Positions 11,100-25,273 of a stretch of DNA of 64,000 nucleotides are shown here, in pieces; the stretch's first letter is position 1; the number at the start of each line of letters is the position of its first letter. The translations under genes and the position numbers were made by a program. Location of the stretch: assembly GCF_000150275.1 (NCBI RefSeq), contig NW_002060951.1, positions 2,662,580 to 2,726,579 on the forward strand, given 5' to 3'. Below the pieces are notes generated by a model, which was given only the letters and a program-made list of their open reading frames with translations, was not told where the DNA came from and did not search any database. The stretch is from Trichoplax adhaerens. Taxonomy: Eukaryota; Placozoa; Uniplacotomia; Trichoplacea; Trichoplacidae.

Positions 11100-14000
11100 A
11101 TGGAAAATAATCAAGAAGAAAAACAATCAGATAAACCAGAAGAACAACAGCAAGTGCAAGACGAGCAGCAAACTTCGGCACCAAGTTCACCACCACCATC
11201 ATCAACAACAGCGATGACTACGACCACGTCTACTAATTCGATTTCAAGTAGTACAGCGAATGCTAACGAATTGGCAGCGAACGCGTCAAGCAGTGAATTA
11301 TCGCAGGATCCAGGGTAAGTCATAATACGTTTTCCTGGGCATGTCTTCAAATATTTTTTGTTTATTCAGGTCAGTAATTTTAATCGACAGTTTAGTTTGA
11401 CACCTAATCTATGATAGCACTTTTATTCTTATCCAATTTTCATTCCTAACCGGAGTATCTTCAAATTAGATCAATTGCTGTCATAAAATTGTCAGTTTAA
11501 ACTTGAACTGTTTTTTATACTATAATTTTATCTTCAAACAATCCTTATTTTACTCTACTATCGTAAACTTTTCACTCTAAGATCATTATTGGCATGGGAT
11601 ACTATTTTTTATATCAAATACTGGTACAATATCGATAGATCTAGCTAGATATTTCTCAGATGACTAACTTTATCGCTGCCTTTTCAAGATAATTAATGAC
11701 CTGCCGTGTACTGTAACTCTGGGGGTTGATACACTACTAAAACTTTTATATCAACTAACTTAATCGGTTCCCGTATCATTTCTTTTTTCGGAGAACTCAA
11801 TTTATCGCTCTAAGTTTGATACTATGGTTTAACATTTTACTAATTTAACAACAAATCCATTATAATCTAATTTTTTTTCTTTCCTATCCTTTACTTTGCT
11901 TTTGGTTGTCGCTCATGGTCAATAGCAAAATGTTTATAGGTGGTCTAAGTTGGATGACTAACACAGGTCAGTATCTATTTCCAGTGATTATAAGAAGCAG
12001 TAGGATACGAGTACAAGATAAACTATTCAAATTAATAAAACAATTAAATTCGATCCGCAATACTAGTAGTTTTACATGGAGTCGAATACATCAATGCTTT
12101 TACACTTCAATATTATTGCTATTACCTTATCATCAACTATTCCTTAGCAGCATAGTTTAACGACATTCCTGTTTTACGTTATGTGTCAATTATTATCTTC
12201 CTCCATTGTATCTTTACTAGTATTCTTATTCTCTTCTTTCCTTGTTATTGTCATACTATGGAAGTTGTTTCGGTTATAACAGTCCAACAAATCTAATTCA
12301 GTCTTGCAATAGCTTGTCGCCATAATATAAAATTAATTGTTGAAAAAGTTTTAATGATAGATGAAGCTGTTGCCATTAAGGAATATTAAGTCCGTACGCT
12401 TTACTATACACATCTAATCTCACCGCTTGTTTTTAGTTTAAAGCATTTTTTAAATCATTTCCTTCTTTAGATTGCTGCTAATCTTTAGATTTAATTGCAT
12501 AATCTTCAATAGTATGGTACTCAGTAAGACTGCTACGGCAAAATATTTTTCTTTTGCAGTATAATAGCTAATACTAATTTGCAAAAAATCTATGTTACGA
12601 CTCCTTACAAATTTAAAATCTGAATCTCTGTAGTTGTAACAACCACTTTATTCCCTTATCGCGCTTTAATAACGTTTCTTTATGTTTCAATTTCAACTAG
12701 AAAAATTACGGGAATACTTCGAGAAATACGGTGAAATCACTGAATGCGTTATCATGCATGATCCCATTACCAAACGCTCAAGGTTTGTTAGAATTTAGAT
12801 CATAGAAGGTTAAATCATTCATACCTGATGGCCATATCACCGTTAATTGATTAATTATCAAAGTCTTGAGACTTTTTAATCTATCTTACCGCTTTTGATC
12901 GTGCCCGAAACGTCAAATAACTTACGGAATTTTTCGGAATTTTAGATTCAACAAACTTTGCTTTTCAGTATTACGATGCTAGGATCGCAATATTTGTATT
13001 ATCCATAACGATCAATTTCATTTCTGTTTTTTAATGCGATGAATCTATGTATAGTCATATTTAAAATACGCTAAATTTTTAAGTTATGCCTTCGTAATAA
13101 TAACTATTAGGTTATAATTCTCAAATATGGGTATCTAATTCCGACCCAGAGTTAGGAGAGGGGCTATAAATCGTGTAGCCTTTATTCGGTAGTGATAGTC
13201 GCCTTAAGAAATAACTAATGATGTCCAAATCCAATTGAATGTAAAATTTACACTCACTCAGTTATAAGATACCGTATTAGTAAGCTCTTTTACTTCTCTT
13301 TATCTCAGTCGTGTTTCATTTTAATAAATGTTCGAAAAAGTTACCAGTATTGCCAGTAAAACTCGGTAATGATAGGCCTTCAAACATGCCAATGCACTTT
13401 GTAATACAGTATCGCTCAACTTATGAATATCAATTCAGGATAGTTATTGATTGATAGGCGTCATTATTATTATGTGTGTATTATTACTACTCCCTTAATT
13501 TTCTAATGTTATTGATTTATGACCATATTTGCTCGACTTATTGCTAAAAGGCATATTTAATAGAGAGAATAGCATGACAGTAAATAGACCAATATCTTTA
13601 AATTCTATTCAAGAATAGAAAGAAATTGATGTTTAAGATCTATCATTTTGAAATACTTAAATTCACTCATTGACAGAGAAAAGCCTTTTGTATTTCTGCG
13701 CTATAATATTAAGATTAAATAATAAAAAATACTGTATGAACATTTTCAATGGAAGACTTAGCTAGCTTCACTGTGTTCGTTCAAATTATCTGTTAAGCCT
13801 TCGTACTTTAGATTATTTCACATGTTTCCTGATGTTAATTTTCCTATCTTAATGATTGTATACGAATTAAATCCTTTAGTAATTCTAATTTTTCGTTCGA
13901 CACGATATTTAAAAACTAGACCTTATTACTCTTAGTTGTAAGGGTCTATTTGACTATATTTAGTTTTATCCACGAATACGCAATGCTGTGAGACTTCTGT

Positions 14001-17000
14001 TCTGCAGTATACATTCTTATGAAAAATCTTCGAGAATATGTTATGTAGCTTCTTTCCCATGATTTTTATATTGAATTTTGTGCTGTATTGCCATAAGATA
14101 CGTTTAAAATACACTATGAATGATCATTCTATCAGATCTTCAGATTAGGTTAGTTTAACGATGATACTTTTTACTATACTGATATGAAATAATTTATTTG
14201 ACAGGGGATTTGGCTTCGTTACTTTCACTGATGCCGATAATGTGGAAAAAGTTTTGCAAAGCGGGCCACATAAGTTGGATGATAAAAATGTAAGTACTTA
14301 ATAAATAGCAACTACTACGTGATGTGTTGTTAAAGGTTACAGACGATGATCAGAATACTCAAATATCACATCAAAATATTCTGTAGTGAGTTGTTTTAGA
14401 ATAGTTTATATTGCTTTTGGAATAATCTATATGACTTGCAGCGTGTGATCTTTTGTGCACCTATGCGTGTATATACTTATTTCGATATAATTTCTGCTTT
14501 GATTACTTTATAGTATGTCTAGTAATACTGCATGTCCTTGTTAGTAAAACACTAGTATAGTAGAATCGTTAGAAGCGCTATGCCTTAAAAATGTGCCGTA
14601 TATCATCAGGACATTAATATTTCGTCCCGTTCCTACATATGTATTATTTAACGTTATTATGCTAAGGCAATTTCCTATACATTTTGCTAAACGGGCTCTA
14701 CATAACGATCATAATTTTTTCAGCAAAGGGATTTTAGTTTAGAGGAAAAGACAGTTGCAGTTACGGTTTCAGCTACCAGCATTTTAAATATAATACTGTA
14801 TTCTTTACTTACTTTATTATCCATTTTAATCACAATGATTTCTTTAATAGTATTCATACTACAACATGTAGCTAATTTATGGCAGATAATATTGACTACT
14901 TCTATTGCTATTACAACTACTGGAATTCAAATAGTACAATTTCCCATTTGCAATATCAATAGATGTAACGATACAAATAGAATGTAACTATAGCTAGCTA
15001 AAGTTAACTATTGTTATTGGCTTTCATTAATTTTTACTTTTTTTAGCGATTGAAATAGCCTTGAGAATAAATATGTCATTAATAGTTTATATATGAATAC
15101 AATATGAGAATTAAATCTGAATTAAATAACATATGATGAAAATACCTTTCAATGAAGAATGCTTTTAGAAAACTGCAAGTCCATATTGATAGTAAACGTA
15201 TTAAAAGTAAAGGCATAAATTGACAAGAGCTAAATTTCCATAGTTTATACGTAAACAGATATTTAGTCATTAAAAAATGCATTCTAATTAAAGGATCAAT
15301 AACTGTGTATTTAATCTATCTCATGAATGTACATTCAGAAATTAAAACATATGATAGATTGATAAGATTCTGCTAGAATGATAGAACATGAAATTGGAAT
15401 GGATAGATTGTAGTGATCTTGAGAGTACATCGCTATCCATTAAAAGTTTACAATCAAAGTTATTTCAGTTTTCATAAATAGTAATTTCAAATTATCGTTA
15501 AATTACTAATTATGCTCTTTATTTTTTACCTTAAACTTACGTCGTACACTTGATCAATTAAAGGGACTACTGATTAAAATATTTCTAGACAGATATTTGA
15601 TAGATAAATCATATTCACTATTCCTTTCAATACTTTTTATTTCATGTAATCTTCCACCTCTTAAGATACTTATATGTGATAGGTTATTTGATCTTTCACA
15701 TTTACCTATTGAATGAGAAGTTAATCAATTTAAGTTTTACCTAAAGAGATTTAGTAATATACTTCCCATCAATCAATTTATTATGACTTTAAGACCGAAA
15801 ATGGACAGTTACACTCAGTTTGAACCCTACTACATTATAAATGGAGGTGTATATCTCGAAATAAGATCAGTAGCAGCAAATGAAAAGGCAAAAAAATCAT
15901 AGCGTACTTACTATTATAGCTAATATCGCCTCTGTTGCAAAATGAAGTTGGATTATTAACATGTACTGTAGTTAATAAGTTTGACAGATATTTTACATTA
16001 ACTTAGCCTTACTGCATTGTAGGGCTCATTATAATTTATACTTACGTAACTTAATTACAGGCAATATAGTATAAACTGAACCATTTCTTGAAAGGTAATT
16101 ATTTTCATACTATGAGCATGAGTGACTTAGTCAATTCTATGCGGTAACAAAAATCATTTTATTAGTTATATAATGGATAAATAGAAATCTATTTGTATTC
16201 ATACTTATTCTTGCTGCTATAAATTGAATTATAGATGACTATATAGTTATTTAAAGAATATTTTAAGATTCTTTGTCGAAGTAGATCCTTTCAATTATTT
16301 TTAAATACATGGTATTTATAGTAAAAAATCACTGAATAGCTGCAACTTTACTCTGATTAAAGAAACTAAATAATCTGAAGAGTTATTCTTTATTCAATCA
16401 GGTTGCATCTGCTATTTAATTTTACCTCTAACTTTTATATAAAATCGAATCTTACCTTATATATCAATAACTCGAATATTATCTAATTACATTTTATAGT
16501 TCTAAAGTAAGAAATTTATACATTAGTTGAAGGATTTTATAATATTATTTATAGTATTTGTATACCGTAATCTAGTTAGTTACCTATTCGGGAACTTATT
16601 ATTGCTAATTAAATATGAAACAGCTAGCTAATATTGTATTATATAAGATATGATAAATATATCCTAAATTCTAAAATGACTAAAAAATCAGCATTGTCTA
16701 TTAATAAATTTATATGTCAATGTTGCGATAATATCAGATTTATCGAAATGTAATGACAAAATGATACTCTATATGTCACTATCACTTCGAGATCAATTTT
16801 TTTATGATAGCAACATAATCTCAGCTGACATATTGATGACATATCATAAATCTATTTAGTTAAATGTAAAAAAATCATAGTAATTTTGTAATACTGAAAT
16901 TATAATTATCATTCTAGATTGATGCTAAGGTAGCTTATCCTAAAAAACAAAGGCAGAAGGTGAGTGATGATCTGTGAAAACGTTTTATACATTGCCAATT

Positions 17001-20000
17001 TGAATTTTTAATGGCTAAGTGATTTATCAAGTATTCTAATACTGACAAATTAATGCTAATCATCGATAAATGATTTCACATAAACTCCTAATTCAAATAG
17101 TAAAACTTAGACATTCAACTCGTGAATTATAACCTAGATTACAAAAAAGTGAAAATATTTTTGTTGCACATCGTAATTGTCTTAGTCCAAAATATCGTTG
17201 AAATTCGTAGCTTACTTTGTGGCTTTAGCCAGCGCTCAATATCAGTGATAGTCACCCTAACTGATATGATCTATATAATTTTTCAAAGTGTAGAGATAAC
17301 GTAGGATTATAAAAGTTAAGATAGTTCTGTTATTACTCATTCTATTATCAGCTGGTGACTAGAACGAAGAAGGTGTTCGTTGGCGGAATTGCTACCAATA
17401 CCACGACAGAAGATATTACAAAGTATTTTGAAACTTTTGGCCAGGTAAATTAAAAGATTTATGCTCAGCAACTTGATGTCTTAATATGTTTTTTTCTATT
17501 TTATTGAAAGGAGGATATCGTCTAATGAGTTAGTTGTTATAACTTGAATTTATATTAAATTTACTTAGAGTTTGCAATTCACTTTTCATTTGCTCCAATA
17601 ATAATAGTGTTTTATCATTGAATACTTTTTCTCGACTATAAAAAACGAGTATCAAATGATGATATTTAATATAAATTTTACGGGATATTCGAGGGGCTGG
17701 GATAAGTATACTATATCCAATTATATTTGATATTGTAAAGCATAATTGATATGTCATTAAATCGCATATACGATAATATTCGATCTTTCTGCTCGTTATA
17801 GCGCTATAATCACTACCACAGTACATAATAACATGCAATGTATGTATGCAAATACGTAGTAATGACTCATTTTCTATCTTCTAGTATTAATTACTACTGA
17901 TATTTAGATAATTTATAAGATAAATAGTGTTCAGTTGATTTACTAATATGAAATTAGCCATCTGTTTAGTTCTGCTTTTAACTTTGTTTCGGTATTTTCA
18001 GAAAGTGGTACATCATTTAGTAAGCAATCCATTCGTACTTTATCCAATTTACTCTATCAAAGTATATCTAAAGTGAAAAATAAATTACAGAGTAAAATAA
18101 TCGACTTCATTTTATGCTGGAATAAAAAACTCCCTAAATCAACTGGTTGGTATTAGACAAATGGTACATAAAAAATAAGATTGTAATCTTAGACACTCAT
18201 GTGACAATACCAACGTTATGAATACAGCAATATTGACTTGCAAAGTGTCATACAGCTACGAATTAAGATTTTCTGTAAATTATAAACCAAGAAAGTAACT
18301 TATTATCCGTTATTTCTGGATAATTCAACGTCCATGCTTTCAGTCATATACTTCGTAGGTTCCTGTGGTGTGATCAATGAATAATTTTATTCCACAGTTT
18401 AATAATAATGAATATTTAGCGCTGAACCGATTTGAACTAAAACAAATAGTAATATATCCCTGGGATTTTGTAGATATTTGAATTCAGGATAAAATAAAAT
18501 TTTATCTGTATAGTGACTTATTACAAAATTTTTAATATAATACTATTGAGATTTCGTTTAATTTATCCGCGTAATGTAATAGAGTTATTAATCAACAATT
18601 TCACAAATGTGCCTGTATAGTTAGGATTGCTTTTATTTTGATTGACAAAGAACATATCTATGGCTATTTCTATGACCCATATATTCAACTTGAAATAAAA
18701 TAATTATGAGCTCAATAATACGTCAGTAATAATAAATTTAATTCCTTTCTAAATGCTAAATACTCCTTTCTTGATCATGGATAAACAATAGATAGAGGAT
18801 GCTATGCTGATGTTCGACAAATCAACTCAAAGACATCGAGGTACGGTTTGAAGTCAATGAGTTACTAAAAGAACTTATTATAATCGTTTGCTCGTATAAA
18901 GGGCAGTGGAGATTTCCATTAGGTCTAAATTTACACAAGATTTAATCGAATTTTCGTTACTTTTTTTACGGCCAAATCAATCATTAAGGCTTCGGATTCG
19001 TAATATTTGAATCGGAAGATTCTGCTGATAAGGCTTGCGAAGTTCATTTCCACGAAATCAACAATAAAAAAGTAAAATAGCACAACTAAACTGTTTAGAA
19101 ATTTTACTTGACTCAATAATTATAATGCATAATTTTATCAATGATGCTCCAACTAAATTTAATTTCATAGGTTGAAGTCAAGAAAGCACAACCTAAAGAA
19201 GTCATGCATTCCCAGACTAGTGGAACAAAGGGTCATCTCAAAACTAATCACAATCGTGGAATTCGTAAGTTATCATGTAGTTCTTATACCATATCTGTAC
19301 CGTATGTAGAAATTTAATATCAGCCTGTTATGTAACAGCTATAGTCTTTAAAGATAATTTATTAACAAAACTCTATAATTAAAATAGCAAATTACGCTTC
19401 TTATGGTGGGTTTGGTCGTGGTTACCCAGGTTTTGGCCCTGGATTTGCAGGATTCCCGTTTGCTGGTTGGACTAGTTTTATCTTTGCCAATTTAGAGGTG
19501 ATTATTTCCTAACGATCATCATTGGATGTTAATTGTTTGCATAGGCTATAACGCTGCAGCTGTTGCTGCTTACAACGGTCGAGGCCGAGGTGGAAGGGGC
19601 AGACCTTTTATGAATCCATTTGGTCCTGGAACTCATGGTACAGCAGTAACGCAATAATTTCTCTACGAAGATGATAGATTGACAAGATTGATATGCTTAT
19701 ACGTCTATAGTATATAAATATATAACGGTAGAAATATCTTAATGTAACTATTACGATCACAGGCTTTCCTGGCTATCCGGGGGGATTCGTAGGTACAGAT
19801 CAACGAAGAACTTCTGCTAACGCATATTATCACGAATATCCTATTGGTGGTAGTAATATGAGAGGTGGTCCACGCAATGATGCCAGCCCTATCCATCAGG
19901 CTGATTATGGTACTGAAATATTAATTTGACGCCACACTAATAATTTTTGTAAATACCTTTATTCTAAAAGATATCACTGATTAGATTTGAGATTATTTTT

Positions 20001-20332
20001 AAAATGCCTCTTTTACCTACGATAGGATTAATGAATAGTTATGGAGCACCACAAGGATATGGACCACCAACTTCACCTGGAGCACGAGGCTACGGACAAA
20101 CTACTAGTCCTGGACCAGTGGTTGAAGCCAATAATTCATATGGTCAAGCTTCAAATAAGTCGCAACCGGCTGGTAATGGATCTATTACATATAATCCAAT
20201 GCCTTCAGCTTCGAATCAGCAACCTGGAGCTGGCTATCATCCTTCAACATTGACAGTAAGTACACACCTAGATAATATTGTTAACGTTGATTAATGGACT
20301 TGTTTCAGTTACACTACGGTACAGGACGGTAA
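11100..20332 (+). CDS. MSI: Musashi-type RNA-binding protein, two RRMs
   Basis: Musashi proteins bind UAG-containing sites in mRNA 3' UTRs and control translation in stem and neural cells. Exons: 11100-11314, 11926-11966, 12701-12782, 14205-14289, 16918-16959, 17352-17444, 18792-18840, 18989-19071, 19171-19264, 19388-19465, 19545-19637, 19763-19909, 20026-20255 and 20309-20332; all phases close, giving about 451 aa. Residues 1-71 are Q/S/T-rich and disordered. RRM1 has RNP2 MFIGGL (about 74) and RNP1 RGFGFVTF (113-120). RRM2 has RNP2 VFVGGI (163-168) and RNP1 RGFGFVIF (202-209), followed by the Musashi hallmark [10 protein letters not shown]. The tail is rich in G, Y, P and N and contains TSPGP, as in animal Musashi. 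Introns reach 2.6 kb, long for this window. The last exon is the least certain: reading through 20256 gives a different 12-residue tail, and a second acceptor exists at 20386. The donor at 19466 (GTTGGA) is weak. Confidence 0.93.
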
Positions 20333-23121
20333 CTACTGTATAGCTATTACTGATTATTATATCCATTGATTTTGTCTATTTACAGAGAGGATAAAGCTAT
20401 AGTAAAATATTTCAAATTACGGTTATTGCAACACTCCAAGATGACCGTTGATAATACAATTGAAGAAGCAAAAATAGTAACAGAGTAAATACTCAATTTT
20501 AAAAGAAATTTTCCTCCTTTGTAAAGAAACAACATTAGAAGGTTTTGTGTAATAAGTTTTGGGCGGCAAATATGAACGAGCAAGTAATCAATCACTTGAG
20601 ATCCCAATTTAGTTGTGTTAGTGGCTTCCAATTTCATCTATATTTCTCTATTAGACATTAATTTGTTGGCTTAAACGTTTAGATCGGATCGTATTTGGTA
20701 TAAAACTCTATTTTGTGAGGTTAACATGATTATTTCATTGTATGGAGTTGATACGTGTACAATGATAATTAATTCTACTGATTTTTGGTACTTTTTTGTC
20801 GCGCACTTATAGAGTAAAAGTAGATGTAAAATAATTAGCTTATAAACTACCGTGATTGATTATTGTAATTTTTACTCAGCCAGTTACTAGATAAATGCCT
20901 TTTTTTTTAACATGATAGCAGCATGGATTAATTACTACAGTAATTACTTTTCCTATCCCAATTATTATTTGTCTAATGTGTCTTACAGAATCAACTTGTC
21001 GCCCCTTACTTAAAAATTTTATTAATCAGCAACTTGGATTATCTTGCTTTGATTTTTCTTCTTTCAGCCAACAATAATTTTCCATATATCTTCTGCACAT
21101 TTCCTATGTTCTTTTAACCAATACAAGATATCGTCATTTTCGATGATTCTGTTTGCAATAGTTGAATGATCTTAAAAGCATGACAAATATAAGATTGCAT
21201 CAATAACAACAGCTAATGCTTGTACGAGTATGGCATATTCTGATGGAAATATGTCGTATGTGACAATATTGATTGGACCGGAATCTTATTTACGATCATG
21301 TCTTGAATCAGTCCAATTTATCGTATTATTCGTTAATTGGCAGTTTATTTTTTAACTGTGGTTGAAGAATTATTTCATCAAAAAAATTAATTCAATTCTG
21401 CGTTTGTCATTTGGAATGGAGTAATTTGCAATCAGTGTTCTATCATTTTCCATAAAGCTTATTAAAATCATAAATTGTACGAAATTTTCACGTTCTTGCA
21501 TGACTGCTTACAAACTGAAACCAAGGCTTCGATATGGTATCGTACTTATTTCTGTTGATTAGCACAAGTAACAGGACCGATAATTGTTTTATGGCTGGCA
21601 TTACTGCTTTATAGCGCTTATAACGGTTCTTTAAGTACACTAATAGAGCAGTTAAAAGGCATCAGTTTTCACATTTATTTCGTAATGTTTAAGGTCATGT
21701 CATCCTCTTGCTGCATCTGTAACTCTGCAGCTATACAGTATCATGAAAGTATGTATCCTAGGAGTACCTATTGAAATTTTATTATTATTTCGGTAGATTA
21801 ATTATTAATTTGATTCAGCCATTGTTAGTGAAAGTTAGCAATATGATTGATTGTAACGAATTATGCTTAGCAGTATAAAAATACAGTTATATATTCACGC
21901 TCCATAAAGTGCATTGTTATGATAGTTGAGATGATATTATGCATGTAGAATTTACATCTTCTCGGCCTTTCATTGGAAGATATTAATAGGTACAAATGAC
22001 AAACCTACATCCATAAACTTCTTAAATTGTCCCCTGACAATAAGCAGTGTGGTGTTATCACAATCAGAAATTTTTGAGATCTTTTGCCTCGGTGTTGAGT
22101 TTACTGAGTCGGGAATATTGATTATTATAAGTTAATCAATTACTTATTATTGATCAAACAAACAACTGCATTACTTCATACCTAAAGTCGATCTTTACTA
22201 TTTAACCGGATTTTCTTAAAATATGATCCGAACAATGAATTAGATTTAACTACTAGATGATTTATTTTACCGATTTCTTAGCGCAGTTTTCGACAATTAA
22301 CCTAAAGGTAAGCTCCTTCAGTCCAATAAACGATAAATAGCCGCACCCAGTAATACAGTGCACTCTTACTTTCGTGTAGGGCCACATAGGCCTACTTTAT
22401 AGCAAGAGGTGATCTTATTTGAAATTAATAATTTGTAATTAATTGATCACTACTTTTCGTGGTTAATGACTAGTAAGGTATTTATTATTACTAATGTTTG
22501 TAACTTTTTCATCAACTACAAATATAAGGCCATACGCGTATCGTTTTGATAAAATCTATCTATAAAGTGAGTAACGATTCCAGATAAATAAATTTCAAGA
22601 ATGATGCTTCCTTGGTATGAAGTAACAGTACTGTGTAAAGTCTAGTGGTGATATTAATATATTAATCTTGCGTAATATCGCCTTTGAAATCGATATACTT
22701 TCTTTTATTGAAGATATTCGCACGTATGTACAATTACATCAACTGTGATTTTATTCAAAAAAAAGAACTTAAAGTGTAATAAGCAAGTGTGAGATGTCTT
22801 TATTTTGTCACTGGAGCGTATTCGAAGTGTATGCTTTTTGTAATAAGAAAATAGATAAATTAACCACAATGGGTATCACTGCGAAATGTACTGAATCGAA
22901 CTTGTACGTAAATTAGCTGTCAAAGACGCTCTTCTTTATCTAATCTACTATATAACTCTTTTAATACAAAAGAATCAGACAACATTAGCTCAGTGATGAC
23001 AAAGTCTATCATTTAGTGATTATTGTATCAATATTTTACGCAATATTAGATTTACTAATATGCACTTAAAGTTAATTTAGAGTAATATTTAAGGCACAAG
23101 ACTGGTACTGAAAGTACTGAC
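20333..23121. other. Intergenic or 3' UTR sequence between Musashi and NH1
   Basis: Both flanking genes end here (convergent). I see no gene in these 2.8 kb. Much of the left part is probably the Musashi 3' UTR, since Musashi transcripts often have long ones; that is inference. The antisense open frame at 20380-20637 has no family resemblance and overlaps the alternative Musashi terminal exon, so I leave it out. Confidence 0.5.
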
Positions 23122-24727
23122 TCATAAAGTCGAATTCCACATCATTTCCTTAAATTTTTTCAAGTTAATTTGGGTTATTACTTGGATAAGTGATCGATTT
23201 GAACGATTATCCCAGTCAATAACAACCTGGCCTTTGGTTAATCTTCCATCTGTTTCAACACTGGCCGCAACTTCTACATAGTCCTTTACTATTGTTGGAT
23301 CTAACACAGTTGCTACCGCGACGGCATCACTTGATGTATATCCTTTAGGAGATTCGTTTCTCCAATTGTCTAGGACATTAGCCAGTATATTGCGAGTAAA
23401 TTGACTTTTTTTGGTCCCTTGACAAAACCATTTCTTTGTAACCCAATCCCAGGGTAGATAGCTAGCTAAAGCACTTTCCCAAGGTACAATACGGGTGGTG
23501 CAGACATCAGGAAATGTTTCTAGGACAACGTTTGCAGCTTCCGGATCGGCATAAAAGTTGAATTCAGCGGCTGTGGTAATGTTACCCTTACCTAAAAGAA
23601 ATACTGTAGATAAGTACTAACAAGATTTTTTTTGGTGTTAGATCATTTAATTTAATAATGTAACATCACGGTCATATTTACTTAACTTTACTCCGACTGT
23701 CCATGCAAGAACAGTCGAAGCACATAGTAATCACTATGTACTTTGCTATCCGAAAGTTGGAAACGCAAATAAACACGCCGTACGTACAATAGCGATTGTG
23801 ATGATACTGTATTGCACACCCGTATACGAGCTCGTACATGTACAATAATTTAGTATTAATTAATAGATTGATAATTGACAGCCCTAACATATTGTAGACA
23901 TAATATAATGTATTGGATTTGACAATACAGTACAGTATATTGGAGCTACCATTGGGCATTGGCAGATATTATTTCTAACAAGGGTAATCCACGCATTAGT
24001 CTTAAGGCAGAAACAATTCATGATCAGTAGGTCCAAAACGTCATTAGGGTTTCTTAATTGCAGTAATGATCACGAAATATTCAATTTCAAGGGGCTGACG
24101 TTATATTAATAGCATACCTTGATAATTTCCTCCCATTATGGTCAAGTCTTTGACTTTACTCGGAAATGTGGGATCAAGTCTGCATGCTAAGGCAAGGTTA
24201 GTCAGTGGTCCAATCATAATCAAACTTACTTTATTCCTATTCTGATTAATTAAATTGATCATAGCATGGACAGCATGGTCTTCTCGTAGTACTTTGTCTT
24301 TCCATTCTGGGTTATCATTCCTTTTTTTGATATCACCTAATCCGTCGGTCCCGTGAAAAGGAGGCGCATGGACGTGTTGTGTAACCAATGGATGATCAGC
24401 TCCTGCGAAGACTGGAATATCGTCGCGCTCGCAAATTTCCAGAACGTAGGCTACATTCTTTACAACTTGGTCGACTCTGATATTACCGTTAACACATGTT
24501 ATACCCAACAATTTCGATGTACGAAATGCGGATAATGCAAGTATAATTGCATTTGCATCATCAATACCACAATCGACATCCATGAGTAAAAGATTTTCAC
24601 TTTGTTTATTCTCTGCAATATTCGAATATTTAGCGTGGGCCAATGTTGACAATGTCTGCTGAACATTACAATATCGGCTAACAACTCTTTTGCTTAGAAG
24701 ATTACCAAAACATCGCATAAAAGACAT
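23122..24727 (-). CDS. Nucleoside hydrolase NH1, with mitochondrial-like presequence
   Basis: This is an inosine/uridine-preferring nucleoside hydrolase, which cleaves the N-glycosidic bond of ribonucleosides for base salvage. Two exons, 24727-24118 and 23591-23122, join in phase 1 to give 359 aa. The metal and ribose site MDVDCGIDDA (about 49) keeps both aspartates of the DD pair; FHGTDGLGDI, IGPLTNLALA and AEFNFYADPEAA follow in family order. The C-terminal Asp of the metal site is in YTSSDAVAVA, but the usual histidine before it is serine. The first 39 residues carry no acid and several R and K, with hydrophobic residues between, which resembles a mitochondrial targeting sequence. The gene is head-to-head with NH2, 546 bp apart. 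Start: ATG at 24727 is the first in the exon. Confidence 0.9.
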
Positions 24728-24917
24728 CCTGAGATCTACTGTACATTAATAGTCGATTATATTATGTAATTTTTTATGGTTATTAACCTCATAAGAGATG
24801 TAGGTAGTGAGGCGACGGGTCCGCTAGTGTTATACAGTGTACTGTATAGCTTAACAATAATATAAACGTTTAGTTGAGGGATAAACGTTATTAATCCATT
24901 CTAAATTTGACACCGTA

Positions 24918-25232
24918 GTGTACAGTACAGTACAGTACAGGTGATGCAGCACCTGAATGTACTGTACAGGAGGCCCAGCCATAATAAGCCCGACTACTCA
25001 GATACTCAGCGTAAATAGCTTAAACGATGATACATTATTCTAAGAGTCTTTAAGCTATTTACGCTGAGTATCTGAGTAGTCGGGGTTATTATGGCTGGGC
25101 CTAATGTACTGTACACTGTACAGTACAGTACAGTACATAGCGAGAGCTAGTGGACACTGTACAGTGTACAGTACTGTACTGTACTGTATACTGTATACTG
25201 TAGGCTTTGTATTGTACAGTACTGTACTGTGA
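24918..25232. repeat. GTAC-spaced self-complementary repeat field 1
   Basis: The sequence is built from GTAC tetramers separated by one base, mostly A or T, giving strings such as GTACAGTACAGTAC and CTGTACTGTACTGTA. Because GTAC is its own complement, the pentamer unit switches freely between GTACA and GTACT, and whole runs are near-palindromic. The hairpin element 24969-25102 interrupts the field. Confidence 0.85.
24969..25102. mobile_element. Hairpin element with 54-bp inverted arms
   Basis: Left arm 24971-25024 (begins AGGCCCAGCC) and right arm 25049-25102 (ends GGCTGGGCCT) are complementary at 53 of 54 positions by my reading, around a 24-base loop. The 13-bp sequence AATGTACTGTACA lies on both sides (24956-24968 and 25103-25115). 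This looks like a foldback or MITE-type insertion with a target duplication, although the flanks are themselves GTAC repeat, so the direct repeat is weaker evidence than usual. It contains no open frame. Confidence 0.75.
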
Positions 25233-25273
25233 TTGAATTTTAGAAGGAGCAGTTTGGCATTTGAACTAAAAAG

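Larger units (their letters stand above)
24728..25273. promoter_or_regulatory. Shared NH1/NH2 intergenic (bidirectional promoter) region
   Basis: The start codons of NH1 (-) and NH2 (+) lie 546 bp apart with nothing coding between, so both promoters must be here unless a distant 5' exon exists. The region holds runs of GTAC spaced by single A or T bases (about 24918-24967 and 25103-25232) and a large hairpin element (24969-25102). No TATA box is obvious. Its promoter role is inferred from position only. Confidence 0.5.

Noticed and set aside
11111-11350. Minus-strand frame across Musashi exon 1
   Set aside because: Antisense shadow of the low-complexity first coding exon.
20380-20637. 85-codon minus-strand frame downstream of Musashi
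   Set aside because: No family resemblance, non-coding-like context, overlaps the probable Musashi 3' UTR.
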